From assembly GCF_000217795.1 (NCBI RefSeq), contig NC_015681.1:1479244-1543243 (forward strand): 64,000 bases of DNA, in the 5' to 3' direction. Origin of the DNA: Thermodesulfatator indicus DSM 15286. GTDB taxonomy: Bacteria > Desulfobacterota > Thermodesulfobacteria > Thermodesulfobacteriales > Thermodesulfatatoraceae. The stretch's first letter is position 1; each line of letters starts with the position of its first letter. Positions 1-9,369 of this stretch are shown here, in pieces. The notes beneath the pieces were generated by a model. The model did no database searches, was not told where the DNA came from, and worked only from the letters and a program-made list of their open reading frames with translations. A program made the position numbers and the translations under genes.

Positions 1-1
1 T

Positions 2-2287
2 TTAGAAAAAGGCAGCCGTGAGAAAAAACTTGAAGCCATTTTAGATTATCTGGAATATCTCCAGGGTATTATTCTTAGTCCTGAAAAATTTAAACCGAGA
101 GAGGATATTTATTTTAAGCGTCATATTGCTGCCAATATTCCTTCCATGTATGGGCGCTACCATGAAAAGAAATTCGACGCTTTAGGACTTACTTTTAGAC
201 TTGAAGCCTTAGGTAATGCTCTTTTTGAAGACTTAGTAGCTGATCTTGAAATACCTTTTATTACCAGGTCAACGTTTTTCAAAATATTAAAAATTCTCAG
301 GTATTTTAGACGAGCTCTCCATATAGAAGGAATAAGTTCTAAAAAATTCAATACTTACCTGGGGTTACTTGAGGCCTCTCTTGAGGTAAGACGTTTTACT
401 TACACGCAATATTTAGATATTTTTCGGGGGCTCCTTGAAGGTGTTCGTGACATAACCAAAGTTTACTATATAAGTCCTCATCGAGAGAATTTGGCCATTA
501 TTTTGCGTCAGTTTGGTCGAAAACATCTTTTGCCCAAATACCTAACCGGCCATGAAAATCTATCTGATGAAGAACTGTTTCATCGAGTTTCGGAGAGATT
601 TTTACGTGACTTGATAGCTCAATCATTTGCATTACAGGCCCTTGATAATTTTGTTTCTCGTCTTTATCGAACACTTCTTGAGCAGAGAGAAAAGCTTTCT
701 CAAGAAGACTTAGACCTCTTGATGACCTATGATCCAGGAAGAGCCATTTGTTCCCTTCATAAACCCAATAGATTAACCCAAGACCTTATTCATCTAGGTA
801 ACAAGGGCTATAATCTCTTTTTGCTTTCTACTTTAGGACTATCTGTCCCGTCAGGATTTATAATTACTACCGAAGTTTTCCGCTGTTACCGGGTAATTAA
901 GCGCTATAAGGCTACTTATGAAGACTTTTTAGAACAAATTCATCGTGCACTTTCACAGCTCGAACACCAGGTAGGGCGCAAGTTTGGAGACCCTAAGAAT
1001 CCTTTATTAATTTCCGTTAGAAGCGGAGCTGCTATTTCTATGCCTGGTATGATGGCTACGGTTTTAAATGTGGGGAACAACATTTCTATCGTTGAGGGGC
1101 TTGCTCAAAAAACTGGCAATCTTTGGTTTGCCTGGGACACTTATAGACGTTTTTTACAGAGTTGGGCTATGGCCCACGGTCTTGAGCGAGAAACGTTCAA
1201 CCGTCTTATGAGAGAACATAAGTCTTTGTATGGAGTTAAGAAAAAGCGCGAGTTCACTGGAGAACAAATGCGAGAACTCGCTTTAAAATATCGTCAAGTC
1301 ATCAAAGATAAGGGGATTCCTATTGTAGAAGACCCTTGGGAGCAACTGCTTATTTCTATAGAATTGGTTTTTTCTTCCTGGAATGCTGAAAAAGCCAGGG
1401 CCTATCGTCATATTATGGGTATTTCTGACTATTGGGGCACAGCAGTTTGTATCCAGGCCATGACTTTTGGAAATATTTCTTTAAAAGCGGGTACTGGAGT
1501 AGCTTTTACGGCACCACCATTTGGTAAGCTTTCTCGCGTAGCTCTCTGGGGAGATTATACTCCTGGTAACCAAGGAGAAGATATAGTTTCTGGTTTGGTT
1601 ACTACTTATCCCATTTCTATTGAACAAAAGAAGCGTGAAGGTCGAACCGGAGAACCTTCTCTTGAAGAAGCTTTTCCAGATATTTATCGAGCCCTTTTTG
1701 AGATCGCTCAGGACCTTATTTACGGCAAAAAATGGTCTCATCAAGAAATAGAATTTACCTTTGAAGGTCCTGAAGCCGACAAACTCTTCATCCTTCAGAG
1801 CAGAGACATGGTGACCAAAGAAGAGAGACCCCGTGTAAACGTCTTTGTAGTTACCGAAGACCTGAAAAAGGCTTTTGTTGGCAGAGGTATAGGGGTTTCT
1901 GGAGGGGCTCTTTCTGGACGCGTTGTTTTTACTCTGGAAGATATTCGGGAGTTTAGAGAGGAAAATCCCAGGACTCCTTTAATTTTATTGCGTTTTGATA
2001 CTGTTCCAGATGACATAAAAGAAATAAGCGCGGCCGATGGTTTGCTTACTGCTAGAGGTGGGCAAACTTCTCATGCCGCTATTGTGGCTTCTCGCTTAGG
2101 AAAGACCTGCGTAGTAGGTTATGAAAACATGGTCATTTATGAAGACAGAGGTTACGCTCGTCTTGACGGCCATATAGTCAACAAGGGAGACTGGATAAGC
2201 ATTGACGGTGTCACCGGACGTATTTATCTAGGGCGGCATAAAGTGCGTGAGGCCACCAGCTTCCCCGAAATGAGTGCTGTTTTTTAA
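2..2287 (+). CDS. PPDK-like PEP/ATP-binding phosphotransferase, 5' end outside window
   Basis: The frame is open to the left edge, so the true start lies outside; about 761 residues are visible. The middle carries the pyruvate,phosphate dikinase ATP-grasp signatures GNKGYNL and VRSGAAISMPGMMAT. Near the C-terminus is the swivelling phosphohistidine domain with GGQTSHAAIVAS, whose His carries the phosphoryl group in this family. The protein ends about 70 residues later, so it lacks the C-terminal PEP/pyruvate TIM-barrel of true PPDK and PEP synthase. It therefore resembles the two-domain group in which ATP-grasp and His domains phosphorylate some other acceptor. The reaction cannot be told from sequence. 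It lies 75 bp upstream of the glycolytic/gluconeogenic cluster in the same direction, which suggests a role in central carbon metabolism or its control (inference). Confidence 0.8.
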   Translation, partial: LEKGSREKKLEAILDYLEYLQGIILSPEKFKPREDIYFKRHIAANIPSMYGRYHEKKFDALGLTFRLEALGNALFEDLVADLEIPFITRSTFFKILKILRYFRRALHIEGISSKKFNTYLGLLEASLEVRRFTYTQYLDIFRGLLEGVRDITKVYYISPHRENLAIILRQFGRKHLLPKYLTGHENLSDEELFHRVSERFLRDLIAQSFALQALDNFVSRLYRTLLEQREKLSQEDLDLLMTYDPGRAICSLHKPNRLTQDLIHLGNKGYNLFLLSTLGLSVPSGFIITTEVFRCYRVIKRYKATYEDFLEQIHRALSQLEHQVGRKFGDPKNPLLISVRSGAAISMPGMMATVLNVGNNISIVEGLAQKTGNLWFAWDTYRRFLQSWAMAHGLERETFNRLMREHKSLYGVKKKREFTGEQMRELALKYRQVIKDKGIPIVEDPWEQLLISIELVFSSWNAEKARAYRHIMGISDYWGTAVCIQAMTFGNISLKAGTGVAFTAPPFGKLSRVALWGDYTPGNQGEDIVSGLVTTYPISIEQKKREGRTGEPSLEEAFPDIYRALFEIAQDLIYGKKWSHQEIEFTFEGPEADKLFILQSRDMVTKEERPRVNVFVVTEDLKKAFVGRGIGVSGGALSGRVVFTLEDIREFREENPRTPLILLRFDTVPDDIKEISAADGLLTARGGQTSHAAIVASRLGKTCVVGYENMVIYEDRGYARLDGHIVNKGDWISIDGVTGRIYLGRHKVREATSFPEMSAVF

Positions 2288-2362
2288 TTAGTCTTTTTTT
2301 CTTGCGATAACCTTTATTTTTGGGCTAAAACTAGAGCAACCAGCTATGATAAGGAGGAGGTA

Positions 2363-3628
2363 ATGCGGATAGAAATTACCGAACCTTTACCGATGAAATT
2401 GGGCATAAATGGTTTAGGCCGTATTGGCAAGTTAACCTTATGGCATCATGTAGCTAGAAAATCTTTCAAGGAAATAGTGGTCAACCTGGGCCGCCAGGCC
2501 GGCACATCTTTACAGGACGTAGCTAATTATATTGAAAAAGATTCTACTTACGGTTGGCTACCGGTTTATCTACACGGATATCGCTCAGGTCGTGTGATAG
2601 AAAACCTTAACGAAGCCGAAGGCACTATGACTGTTGACGGTGTGCCGGTAAGGATTTTGCGAGAGCATCGCAATCCCGCTGATATTGGCTGGAAGAAATA
2701 CGACGTGCGCCTGGTAATTGATTCAACCGGGCGTTTCCGAGATCCTACCACTGATCCTGAAGCCTCTGGCGGGGCCCTGAGGGGGCATCTGGCGGCAGGT
2801 GCTGAAAAGGTCATACTTTCTGCTCCTTTTAAAATAAAGGACAAAGAACTCGGTATGCCAGAAGATGCTGTAACAGTGGTTTATGGCATAAACGAAGGAG
2901 ATTTTTTACCGGAAAAACATCAGGTTATTAGTGCCGCTTCTTGTACCACTACTTGTCTGGCCTACATGATAAAACCTTTACTAGATTATTTTGGGGCAGA
3001 TAGAATCCTTTCTGCATCAATGGTTACAGTGCATGCGGCTACTTCTTCTCAAGCAGTTCTTGACCGGGTTCCCAAAGCCGGAGCAACAGATCTTCGCAAA
3101 ATAAGAAGTATTTTCAACAATATTATTTTGACTACTACAGGAGCAGCTAAAGCCCTTTCTCTGGTTATCCCTGAAATGAAAAAGATCGGCTTTATTGCCG
3201 AAAGTGTAAGGGTACCAACCAGTACGGGTAGTTTGATTATCTTGGTTATAAACATTCAAGAAGAAAGTCTTGAAAATCGAGTTACCAGAAATGTAATTAA
3301 CAAAATTTACGAAGAGGCCGCCAAAGGGCCTTATCATCCTTATTTGATGTTTACTATGGAACAGAATGTTTCGGCTGACATTATTGGCTACCCTAAAGCA
3401 GCAGCTATCATTGAAGGAGAAGAAACTCATACCAGAACCGGCCTGGTAAAAGTAGACTTAACCAAAGCATGCGGGCCAGATGGTCAAAAAATTGAGGGCC
3501 TAACATGTGCTCAGATAGAAATTCCTGTTACCCAGGCGGTTATCTACGGATGGTATGATAACGAACTGGGCTCCTATACATATATGCTGGGAGAATTGAC
3601 CCTCCACATAGCCCAACAAATACTTTAG
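2363..3628 (+). CDS. gap: Glyceraldehyde-3-phosphate dehydrogenase, long variant
   Basis: Interconverts glyceraldehyde 3-phosphate and 1,3-bisphosphoglycerate in the cytoplasm. The Rossmann motif GINGLGRIGK lies at residues 14-23, the catalytic Cys194 in SAASCTTTC, and the active-site His in MVTVHAATSSQ; WYDNELGSYTYM closes the protein as in other type I enzymes. At 421 residues it is clearly longer than the usual 330-340, with extra sequence after the first beta-alpha unit. Where typical NAD enzymes read Asn-Asp after the second strand, this one reads N41-L42-G43-R44, so the usual NAD-ribose Asp is absent; NADP or dual use is possible (inference). The start is set by a strong Shine-Dalgarno, AAGGAGGAGG. 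pgk follows 11 bp later and tpiA after that, so they are probably one operon. Confidence 0.93.
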   Translation: MRIEITEPLPMKLGINGLGRIGKLTLWHHVARKSFKEIVVNLGRQAGTSLQDVANYIEKDSTYGWLPVYLHGYRSGRVIENLNEAEGTMTVDGVPVRILREHRNPADIGWKKYDVRLVIDSTGRFRDPTTDPEASGGALRGHLAAGAEKVILSAPFKIKDKELGMPEDAVTVVYGINEGDFLPEKHQVISAASCTTTCLAYMIKPLLDYFGADRILSASMVTVHAATSSQAVLDRVPKAGATDLRKIRSIFNNIILTTTGAAKALSLVIPEMKKIGFIAESVRVPTSTGSLIILVINIQEESLENRVTRNVINKIYEEAAKGPYHPYLMFTMEQNVSADIIGYPKAAAIIEGEETHTRTGLVKVDLTKACGPDGQKIEGLTCAQIEIPVTQAVIYGWYDNELGSYTYMLGELTLHIAQQIL

Positions 3629-3639
3629 GAGGCCCTCCA

Positions 3640-4818
3640 ATGAAAACCATAGAACAATTGTCTATTTCCGAAAAAAGAGTCTTTATAAGGGTCGATTATA
3701 ACGTTCCTTTAGAGAATGGGCAGGTAGCTGATGATACTCGTTTAAGAGCCACTTTAGCTACTTTAAAATATGCCCTTTCTAAAAAGGCCAAAATTATTTT
3801 GGCCTCTCACCTGGGACGGCCCAAGGGCAAAAGGGTACTGGAACTTTCTCTGGCACCAGTGGCCAAAAAGCTTAGCGAGTTACTAGGCCAGGAGGTAAAG
3901 TTTGCCCCTGATTGTATTGGTGAAGAAGTAGAAAGAATGGTTTTTTCTCTAGCGCCAGGGGAGATCTTGTTGCTTGAAAATTTGCGGTTCTATGAGGGAG
4001 AAACAAAGAACGACCCTGAATTTGCCAAAGCCCTGGCCAAGCTTGCGGAAGTTTATGTTAACGATGCCTTTGCTGTTTGTCATCGAGCCCATGCTTCTGT
4101 GGTAGGTGTACCTTCTTATGTAAGTGAATGCGGAGCGGGTTTTTTACTGGCGCGAGAGATTAAATATCTTTCTGCTCTTCTTGAAAAGCCTAAAAAGCCA
4201 GTTGCTCTAGTAATCGGAGGGGCCAAAGTTTCTACCAAGGTCGGGGTTTTAATGAATCTTTTGCCCAGGTTGGACAAATTGATTGTAGGCGGGGCTATGG
4301 CCAATACTTTTTTGGTGGCTGATGGGCATACAGTTGGAACTTCTTTTTATGAAGAAGAATTTGTAGAAGAAGCCAAAAAGATTCTCACTACTGCTCAGGA
4401 GCAGGGGGTAAAGGTTTATTTGCCTGTTGATCTAGTAGTAGCTGATGATAAAGAGGCTACTGAAGCGGAAAACGTGAGTATTTTTGAGGTGCCTGCGGAT
4501 AAGGCTGCTTTTGACATAGGAAAAGAAACAAGAAAACTATTTGCCGAAGCCTTAGCTGGAGTAGCCACTATTGTATGGAATGGGCCACTTGGACTTTTTG
4601 AAAATGAGCTCTTTGCTAAAGGTACGATAAAAGTGGCCCGCAAGTCTGCGGCGCAAAACGCTATAACTATGGCTGGCGGTGGTGACACCTTAAGGGCCTT
4701 AAAAATGGCTGGCGTGGCCAGGGCTTTTTCTTATCTTTCTACAGGAGGAGGAGCCTTTTTAGAATTTTTAGAGGGCAAAAAGCTTCCAGGAATTGAAGTT
4801 CTCGAGAAAAAATCTTAG
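3640..4818 (+). CDS. pgk: Phosphoglycerate kinase
   Basis: Transfers phosphate between 1,3-bisphosphoglycerate and ADP; second enzyme of the gap-pgk-tpiA set. The N-terminal substrate motif RVDYNVPL, the LASHLGRPKG loop, LLLENLRFYEGE and the C-terminal nucleotide-site motif MAGGGDTLRAL are all present. At 392 residues it has normal bacterial length. It starts 11 bp after gap, preceded by TTTAGGAGG, and ends 10 bp before tpiA, so the three genes are tightly packed. No anomalies seen. Confidence 0.97.
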   Translation: MKTIEQLSISEKRVFIRVDYNVPLENGQVADDTRLRATLATLKYALSKKAKIILASHLGRPKGKRVLELSLAPVAKKLSELLGQEVKFAPDCIGEEVERMVFSLAPGEILLLENLRFYEGETKNDPEFAKALAKLAEVYVNDAFAVCHRAHASVVGVPSYVSECGAGFLLAREIKYLSALLEKPKKPVALVIGGAKVSTKVGVLMNLLPRLDKLIVGGAMANTFLVADGHTVGTSFYEEEFVEEAKKILTTAQEQGVKVYLPVDLVVADDKEATEAENVSIFEVPADKAAFDIGKETRKLFAEALAGVATIVWNGPLGLFENELFAKGTIKVARKSAAQNAITMAGGGDTLRALKMAGVARAFSYLSTGGGAFLEFLEGKKLPGIEVLEKKS

Positions 4819-4828
4819 GAGGGATGTT

Positions 4829-5593
4829 ATGAAACGCAGACCACTCATTGCGGGAAACTGGAAAATGCATAAAACCGTGCCAGAGACGTTGGCTTATATT
4901 GAAGCCTTTAAATCTTTGGTGGCTGGGGTAGAAGATAGAGATATAATGCTTGCGCCACCTTTCACCTCTCTTGATGCGGCTGAACGGGCCTTAGAAGGTA
5001 CAAATATTTATCTTGGGGCCCAAAACTGCCACTGGGCTGATGAAGGGGCGTTTACTGGTGAAATCTCACCTAAAATGCTTGCCGATATAGGCGTAACATA
5101 TGTGATTATAGGTCATTCTGAACGCCGTCATATTTTTGGCGAAACCGATAAAGTTATTCGTCAAAAGATAGAAGCGGTATTGAAATATGACCTTATTCCG
5201 ATTTTGTGTATCGGAGAGACTTTAGAAGAAAGGGAAGCGGGAAAAACCCTAAAAGTCCTTGAAACCCAGCTCAAAGAAGGGCTTAAAGGCTTTTCAGTGG
5301 CGGACTTAAAGTCTTTGGTAGTGGCTTACGAGCCTGTGTGGGCTATAGGGACAGGCAAAACCGCAACTCCTGAACAGGCCGAAGAGGCCCATGCCTTTGT
5401 CAGAAAGATTTTGGCAGAAATGTTTAATCAGGAATTTGCTGATAATTTAAGAATTCTTTACGGGGGTAGCGTAAAGCCAGAAAATGTTGTAGGACTTATG
5501 GCACGTCCGGATATAGATGGGGCTTTAGTTGGAGGGGCCTCTCTTAAGCCAGACGTTTTTGCTAAGATAGTTTGTTTCGGGAGGATGGAATAA
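4829..5593 (+). CDS. tpiA: Triosephosphate isomerase
   Basis: Interconverts dihydroxyacetone phosphate and glyceraldehyde 3-phosphate. The product begins with KRRPLIAGNWKMHK (substrate Asn and Lys), has the catalytic His in VIIGHSERR, the catalytic Glu in VVAYEPVWAIGTG (also the flexible loop 6) and the phosphate-binding GGSVKPEN near the end. I chose ATG 4829 over an in-frame ATG at 4793: GGAGGG stands directly before 4829, the protein then has the normal length of 254, and the extension would overlap pgk. Translation ends 1 bp before secG. Confidence 0.97.
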   Translation: MKRRPLIAGNWKMHKTVPETLAYIEAFKSLVAGVEDRDIMLAPPFTSLDAAERALEGTNIYLGAQNCHWADEGAFTGEISPKMLADIGVTYVIIGHSERRHIFGETDKVIRQKIEAVLKYDLIPILCIGETLEEREAGKTLKVLETQLKEGLKGFSVADLKSLVVAYEPVWAIGTGKTATPEQAEEAHAFVRKILAEMFNQEFADNLRILYGGSVKPENVVGLMARPDIDGALVGGASLKPDVFAKIVCFGRME

Positions 5594-5594
5594 G

Positions 5595-5945
5595 ATGTTT
5601 ACGGTTTTAGTAGTTGTTCACATAATTGTATGTATTTTCTTGGTAGGCGTAGTTTTAGTAAATGTTAGCAAAGGTTCAGAGGTAGGGGCAGTTTTTACGG
5701 GAAGCCAGGCTATTTTTGGGGGAGCTGGCCCTGGCACTTTTTTGAATAAAGTGACCACAGTACTAGCTATTCTATTTTTCTGTACTTCTCTTTCTTTGAC
5801 TTATATTTCCACTAAGCGCACCACAACTATCATGGAAAAGGTGCCTCAGATAAATATTCCTGCTCCAGAAAGCGCGCCAACTCCTAAATTGCCAGAAAAT
5901 TCTAATAAGATTCCTGTCCCTCAAAATCATTCTACGTCAAAGTAA
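5595..5945 (+). CDS. secG: Preprotein translocase subunit SecG
   Basis: Small membrane subunit of the SecYEG channel. Two hydrophobic helices (about residues 3-22 and 50-70) flank a Gly-rich loop with the family motif FGGAGPGTFLNKVT. The C-terminus is a Pro/Ser-rich tail. It follows tpiA by 1 bp; the tpiA-secG order is common in bacteria. An intrinsic terminator lies about 45 bp after the stop, closing the glycolytic operon. Confidence 0.93.
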   Translation: MFTVLVVVHIIVCIFLVGVVLVNVSKGSEVGAVFTGSQAIFGGAGPGTFLNKVTTVLAILFFCTSLSLTYISTKRTTTIMEKVPQINIPAPESAPTPKLPENSNKIPVPQNHSTSK

Positions 5946-5989
5946 ATAAATCCTATTTCCCGGTTATACATCGAGATAAGTCTTGGGGA

Positions 5990-6020
5990 AGGTTTGGGGG
6001 CGAAGCCCTCAAACCTTTTA
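5990..6020 (+). terminator. Intrinsic terminator after secG
   Basis: AGGTTTGGGGG (5990-6000) pairs with CCCTCAAACCT (6006-6016), with one G-T wobble, around a 5-nt loop, followed by a short T run. It closes gap-pgk-tpiA-secG. Confidence 0.8.
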
Positions 6021-6046
6021 TGTTTAAAGTATTTTGCCAGGCGAAG

Positions 6047-6178
6047 TAGCCCTTTTCTGTGGCTGAGAGGAGGCCGTTAGGCCGAGGAAGCAGTCTCGTC
6101 AATGAGATTGCTTCGCTTCGCTCGCAATGACTCTCTCCCAGTGTCTCTGCGAGCCAATATGGGCGAAGCAGTCTCTTA
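6047..6178. repeat. Interspersed GCAGTCTC / CACTGCGAG-type repeat cluster
   Basis: Contains GAAGCAGTCTCGTCAATGAG, GCTTCGCTCGCAATGAC and CGAAGCAGTCTCTT, units of the intergenic family seen again at 34.3, 38.5, 39.7 and 49.6 kb. The segment between the secG terminator and hemA (about 220 bp) holds only these units and no open frame. Confidence 0.75.
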
Positions 6179-6238
6179 AATAAGATGTTTTAGTTTTATC
6201 GGAGGCTTTTAAGCAGTCAAAATAGTCTAGTTAAATAT

Positions 6239-7594
6239 TTAGTGTTTCTTGGATTTTTCTTTTTCGTTTTCAGGAAGATAAACGGGAGGGTGTTTAATCT
6301 CTAAAGGCCGGTCTCCATCAAGATTAAATATTTTGCGGGTAAAATCCACTACCAGTTGGCCGTCTTTATGATAGCGGTTTTTTAAATAAATAATTGGATC
6401 ATGTAAAAGTTTATTCACCAATGATTTTGTCAAAATCTCAATAGCTTCTCGGTCCTCATCTGAAAGTTTTGTTTTTAGATGAGAAAGCGTTTTTTCCAGT
6501 TCTTTTTTTCTGATCTCTTCAGCTTTTTGGCGAAGGGCAACGATGGTAGGATAAATTTCCAATTGTTCAAGCCAGTTAGTAAATTTAATTACCTCTTCTT
6601 CAATAATGCGTTCGGCTTTGATAGCTTCTTTACGACGAAAGGCTAAGTTTTCCTCGATAACGGTTTTTAGATCGTCGATATCATAAACAAAGACGTTTTC
6701 AATATCATTTACCGCTGGGTCTATATCTCTTGGGACAGCGATATCAATAAAAAATAGCGGTCGCATTTTACGTGGCCGCATAAGTTTTTTAACCTGGTTT
6801 TTATCGATAATATAATGGGGAGCTCCGGTGGAAGAAATGACAATGTCAACTTTGAGGAGATAATCTTCTAGTTCATCAAGGCTTATAGCTTCTCCTTTAA
6901 AGTGTTTAGCCAGCTCTATAGCTCGAGAAAGGGTTCGGTTGGCCACTACTAGATTTTCTACTCCGTGAGATAGTAAGTGTTGGGCGGCTAGCTCAGCCAT
7001 CTCTCCAGCCCCTATGAGCATGGCTTGCTTGCCTCTTAGCTCGCCAAATATCTTTTTAGCCAGTTCAACAGCTGCGTAACTTACAGAAACGGCATGGCTC
7101 CCTATACCCGTTTCAGAACGAATTCTTTTGGCCACAGAGAAGGTTTTATGAAGAAGGCGGTTAAGGATTACTCCGGTAGCTCGCCGTTCAGCGGCCTGGC
7201 GGTAAGCGTCTTTTAATTGGCCAAGAATCTGAGGTTCGCCAAGAACCAGGGAATCAAGCCCTGAAGCTACTTTAAAAATATGTCTTACTGCCTCCTGGTT
7301 ATAGAAATAGTAAAGATGTTGGTCAAACAGGTTTACTTCTACGTGGTTGGCTTTACCCCAGACCTCTTTAATCATAGAAGGTGCAGCCTCAGGGTTTCTA
7401 GTAACCAGGATAATTTCTACCCGATTGCAAGTAGAAAGAAAAAGAACTTCTCTAATAACAGGAACTTGTAAAAACAGGTTTAAAGGGTCAACTTCTTTTT
7501 TGGCAAAGGCCAGTTTTTCTCTAATTTCTACCGGTGCAGTGCGATGATTAAGGCCAATAATGATTATATGATCTTTAGTGCTGTTACCTGACAT
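6239..7594 (-). CDS. hemA: Glutamyl-tRNA reductase
   Basis: NADPH-dependent reduction of glutamyl-tRNA to glutamate-1-semialdehyde, first step of C5 tetrapyrrole synthesis; the product feeds haem, sirohaem and corrinoids. The N-terminus has GLNHRTAPVEIREKLAF, the nucleophile Cys56 in LSTCNRVEI, then GEPQILGQLKDAY, the Rossmann domain with MLIGAGEMAELAA, and a C-terminal helical dimerisation domain. The 451-residue length is slightly above the usual 420 because of a Lys/Glu-rich tail. Its first 11 bp overlap the end of the cytochrome c assembly gene, so the two are co-transcribed. Confidence 0.96.
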   Translation of the reverse strand: MSGNSTKDHIIIIGLNHRTAPVEIREKLAFAKKEVDPLNLFLQVPVIREVLFLSTCNRVEIILVTRNPEAAPSMIKEVWGKANHVEVNLFDQHLYYFYNQEAVRHIFKVASGLDSLVLGEPQILGQLKDAYRQAAERRATGVILNRLLHKTFSVAKRIRSETGIGSHAVSVSYAAVELAKKIFGELRGKQAMLIGAGEMAELAAQHLLSHGVENLVVANRTLSRAIELAKHFKGEAISLDELEDYLLKVDIVISSTGAPHYIIDKNQVKKLMRPRKMRPLFFIDIAVPRDIDPAVNDIENVFVYDIDDLKTVIEENLAFRRKEAIKAERIIEEEVIKFTNWLEQLEIYPTIVALRQKAEEIRKKELEKTLSHLKTKLSDEDREAIEILTKSLVNKLLHDPIIYLKNRYHKDGQLVVDFTRKIFNLDGDRPLEIKHPPVYLPENEKEKSKKH

Positions 7595-8405
7595 AAGAAT
7601 GATGCCCAGATATATAAAGATTTATCACGAAAAAAGAAATTAGCCAGGCCCCGAATCCAATTATGGAAAGCCAAGCAGATTTTCGCCCGCGCCAGCCTAC
7701 TACCAACCTTTCGTGTATAAGAGCGGCGTAAATGAGCCACATAATAAGGGACCAGGTTTCTTTAGGGTCCCAGCTCCAGTAATCTCCCCAGGCCTTCTCT
7801 GCCCAGGCTGCTCCAGTTATTATCCCTATGGTTAGTAAAGGGAAGCCGATTTTAAGTGATAACTCATTTACACGGTCAAGGGTATCAAGGGAAGGGAGAC
7901 GTTTAAACCAGCCTCCTAGCTTTTTCTTTTTTATTTGGCGTTCTTGAATCAGGTAGAGAACACCACTGGCTGCGGCTAAGATAAAAAAACCGTAAGAAAT
8001 TATAGAAATAGCCGCATGTATAGGGAGCCATAAACTTTTCAAGACCGGTGGTAACGGCAAGATTTCTTTAGGGCACAAAGAAGAGTAAAGCATTAGTAAG
8101 GTGGCAATAGGGGTAACCATAGCCCCTAAAATTTTGGCCTGTTTGATTTTTCTTATCACTACAAGATAGGCGAGAACAACCCCCCAACTAGTAAAAGAAG
8201 TGGCTTCAAATAAGCTGGTAATAGGGGGATGGCCAGATTCAAACCAGCGAAGAATAATACTCAGGGTATGAAAGGTAAAACCAAGAATAAGAGTATATAA
8301 AGCCCCTTTAGCAGCTTCATTCTTTTGGGTGTAAGCATAAATAAAAAAACCCACCGTAGAAATCGCGTAAATAATTAGGGCTAGCTTAAAAAAAAGGATA
8401 TTCAT
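7584..8405 (-). CDS. Cytochrome c assembly protein, CcsA/ResC/HemX family
   Basis: Polytopic membrane protein of 273 residues. About eight hydrophobic helices are visible, and the family's Trp-rich haem-handling motif WGDYWSWDPKETWSL lies near residue 210, with conserved His in the adjoining helices. Members either deliver haem for c-type cytochrome maturation (CcsA/ResC) or, as HemX, influence HemA levels. Being upstream of and overlapping hemA, as in the hemX-hemA pairs of many bacteria, either role is possible. The usual partner CcsB/ResB is not in the window. Confidence 0.85.
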   Translation of the reverse strand: MNILFFKLALIIYAISTVGFFIYAYTQKNEAAKGALYTLILGFTFHTLSIILRWFESGHPPITSLFEATSFTSWGVVLAYLVVIRKIKQAKILGAMVTPIATLLMLYSSLCPKEILPLPPVLKSLWLPIHAAISIISYGFFILAAASGVLYLIQERQIKKKKLGGWFKRLPSLDTLDRVNELSLKIGFPLLTIGIITGAAWAEKAWGDYWSWDPKETWSLIMWLIYAALIHERLVVGWRGRKSAWLSIIGFGAWLISFFVINLYISGHHSYVR

Positions 8406-8520
8406 GGCTTTACAGTGCCATAATTATTATAACTTGTGAAGAGCTGTTCTACTGTCTAAGTGCTTAGTATTTCACGAAATGGCCGCAAAATTAAAGAATA
8501 AAAAAAAGAAAATTAGAAAA

Positions 8521-9369
8521 TCAGAGGAATATATGCGCCAATTCTTGAGCTTCTTTTTCAGTTTGACTTATCATTTGGTTTACAGCATCAGCGGCTAAGT
8601 TGAATTTTTCTTTGGCAAGTTCAATAATGATTTCTCGTTCTATTTGAGAAGTTTCTTTATTGTATTTCAGGAAGGAAGAAAGGAAAATTCCGGGTTCTAC
8701 TTCAGGGAAGTGGTGTTTTGCTATGGCCTCTGTAAGATAAGCGGGGAGTTCCCATTCTTCAGCCATAAGATGGCCTACATTTTGATGATCATAACCTAAA
8801 GTCTTTTTTTCTATTTCTAGAATTTCTATTTCGGGATCATTATTCCAGGTATCAATTACTGGACAATATTTTTCATGGAATGTATTTAGAATAACAGGGA
8901 TAGCAATGTCTTGAAGTAAACCAGCACTAAAGGCTTCTACATTATAATGAGGATGCAGGGCATGGGCGATTTTTCGGGCCAATGTTCCTCTTTTGGCAGC
9001 AGTTAGCCAGAACAGTTTGTAGTCAAGGCAGGGAGTATTGATAGGAGGTAAGGCTTCTTTAACGGCTAGAGGGAGAAGGAGTGATTCAAGCCTTGCCCTA
9101 CCTAGTAAAGCTACAGCATGTTCTATATTGTTTACTTGTCGCGGAAGGCCAAAGGCGGCTGAATTTACCGTGCGTAAAACCTTAAGATGAAGGCCAGGAT
9201 CAGCGGCTACCCTTTGAGCTATATCTTTTACAGAAGTTTTGGGGTCTCGAATGGCCTCAAGGGCCAAAAGGGCGGCTCTTGGTAAATAAGGTAGTTCAAA
9301 ATTTTTTAACTTTTTACGTAATTCCTCCCGCGGGTTTTTCTTCTTTTTTAAAAAATTTAAAAGTCCCAT
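8521..9369 (-). CDS. HDOD-domain signalling protein
   Basis: A 282-residue soluble protein. After a basic N-terminus (LKKKKNPREELRKKL), an HDOD domain spans roughly residues 25-220, with LPRAALLALEAI, DPGLHLKVLRTVNSAAFG and the helix IEHAVALLGRARLESLLL. HDOD proteins are degenerate HD-family scaffolds in bacterial signalling, without the metal-binding HD pair. It starts in the TAATG overlap with the end of the potassium channel gene, so translation is probably coupled. The target is unknown. Confidence 0.85.
   Translation of the reverse strand: MGLLNFLKKKKNPREELRKKLKNFELPYLPRAALLALEAIRDPKTSVKDIAQRVAADPGLHLKVLRTVNSAAFGLPRQVNNIEHAVALLGRARLESLLLPLAVKEALPPINTPCLDYKLFWLTAAKRGTLARKIAHALHPHYNVEAFSAGLLQDIAIPVILNTFHEKYCPVIDTWNNDPEIEILEIEKKTLGYDHQNVGHLMAEEWELPAYLTEAIAKHHFPEVEPGIFLSSFLKYNKETSQIEREIIIELAKEKFNLAADAVNQMISQTEKEAQELAHIFL

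Noticed and set aside
3017-3430. 137-codon minus-strand frame inside gap
   Set aside because: A shadow of the GAPDH gene with no start signal or recognisable product; the same holds for the other long antisense frames in lon, fusA, tuf and cooS.
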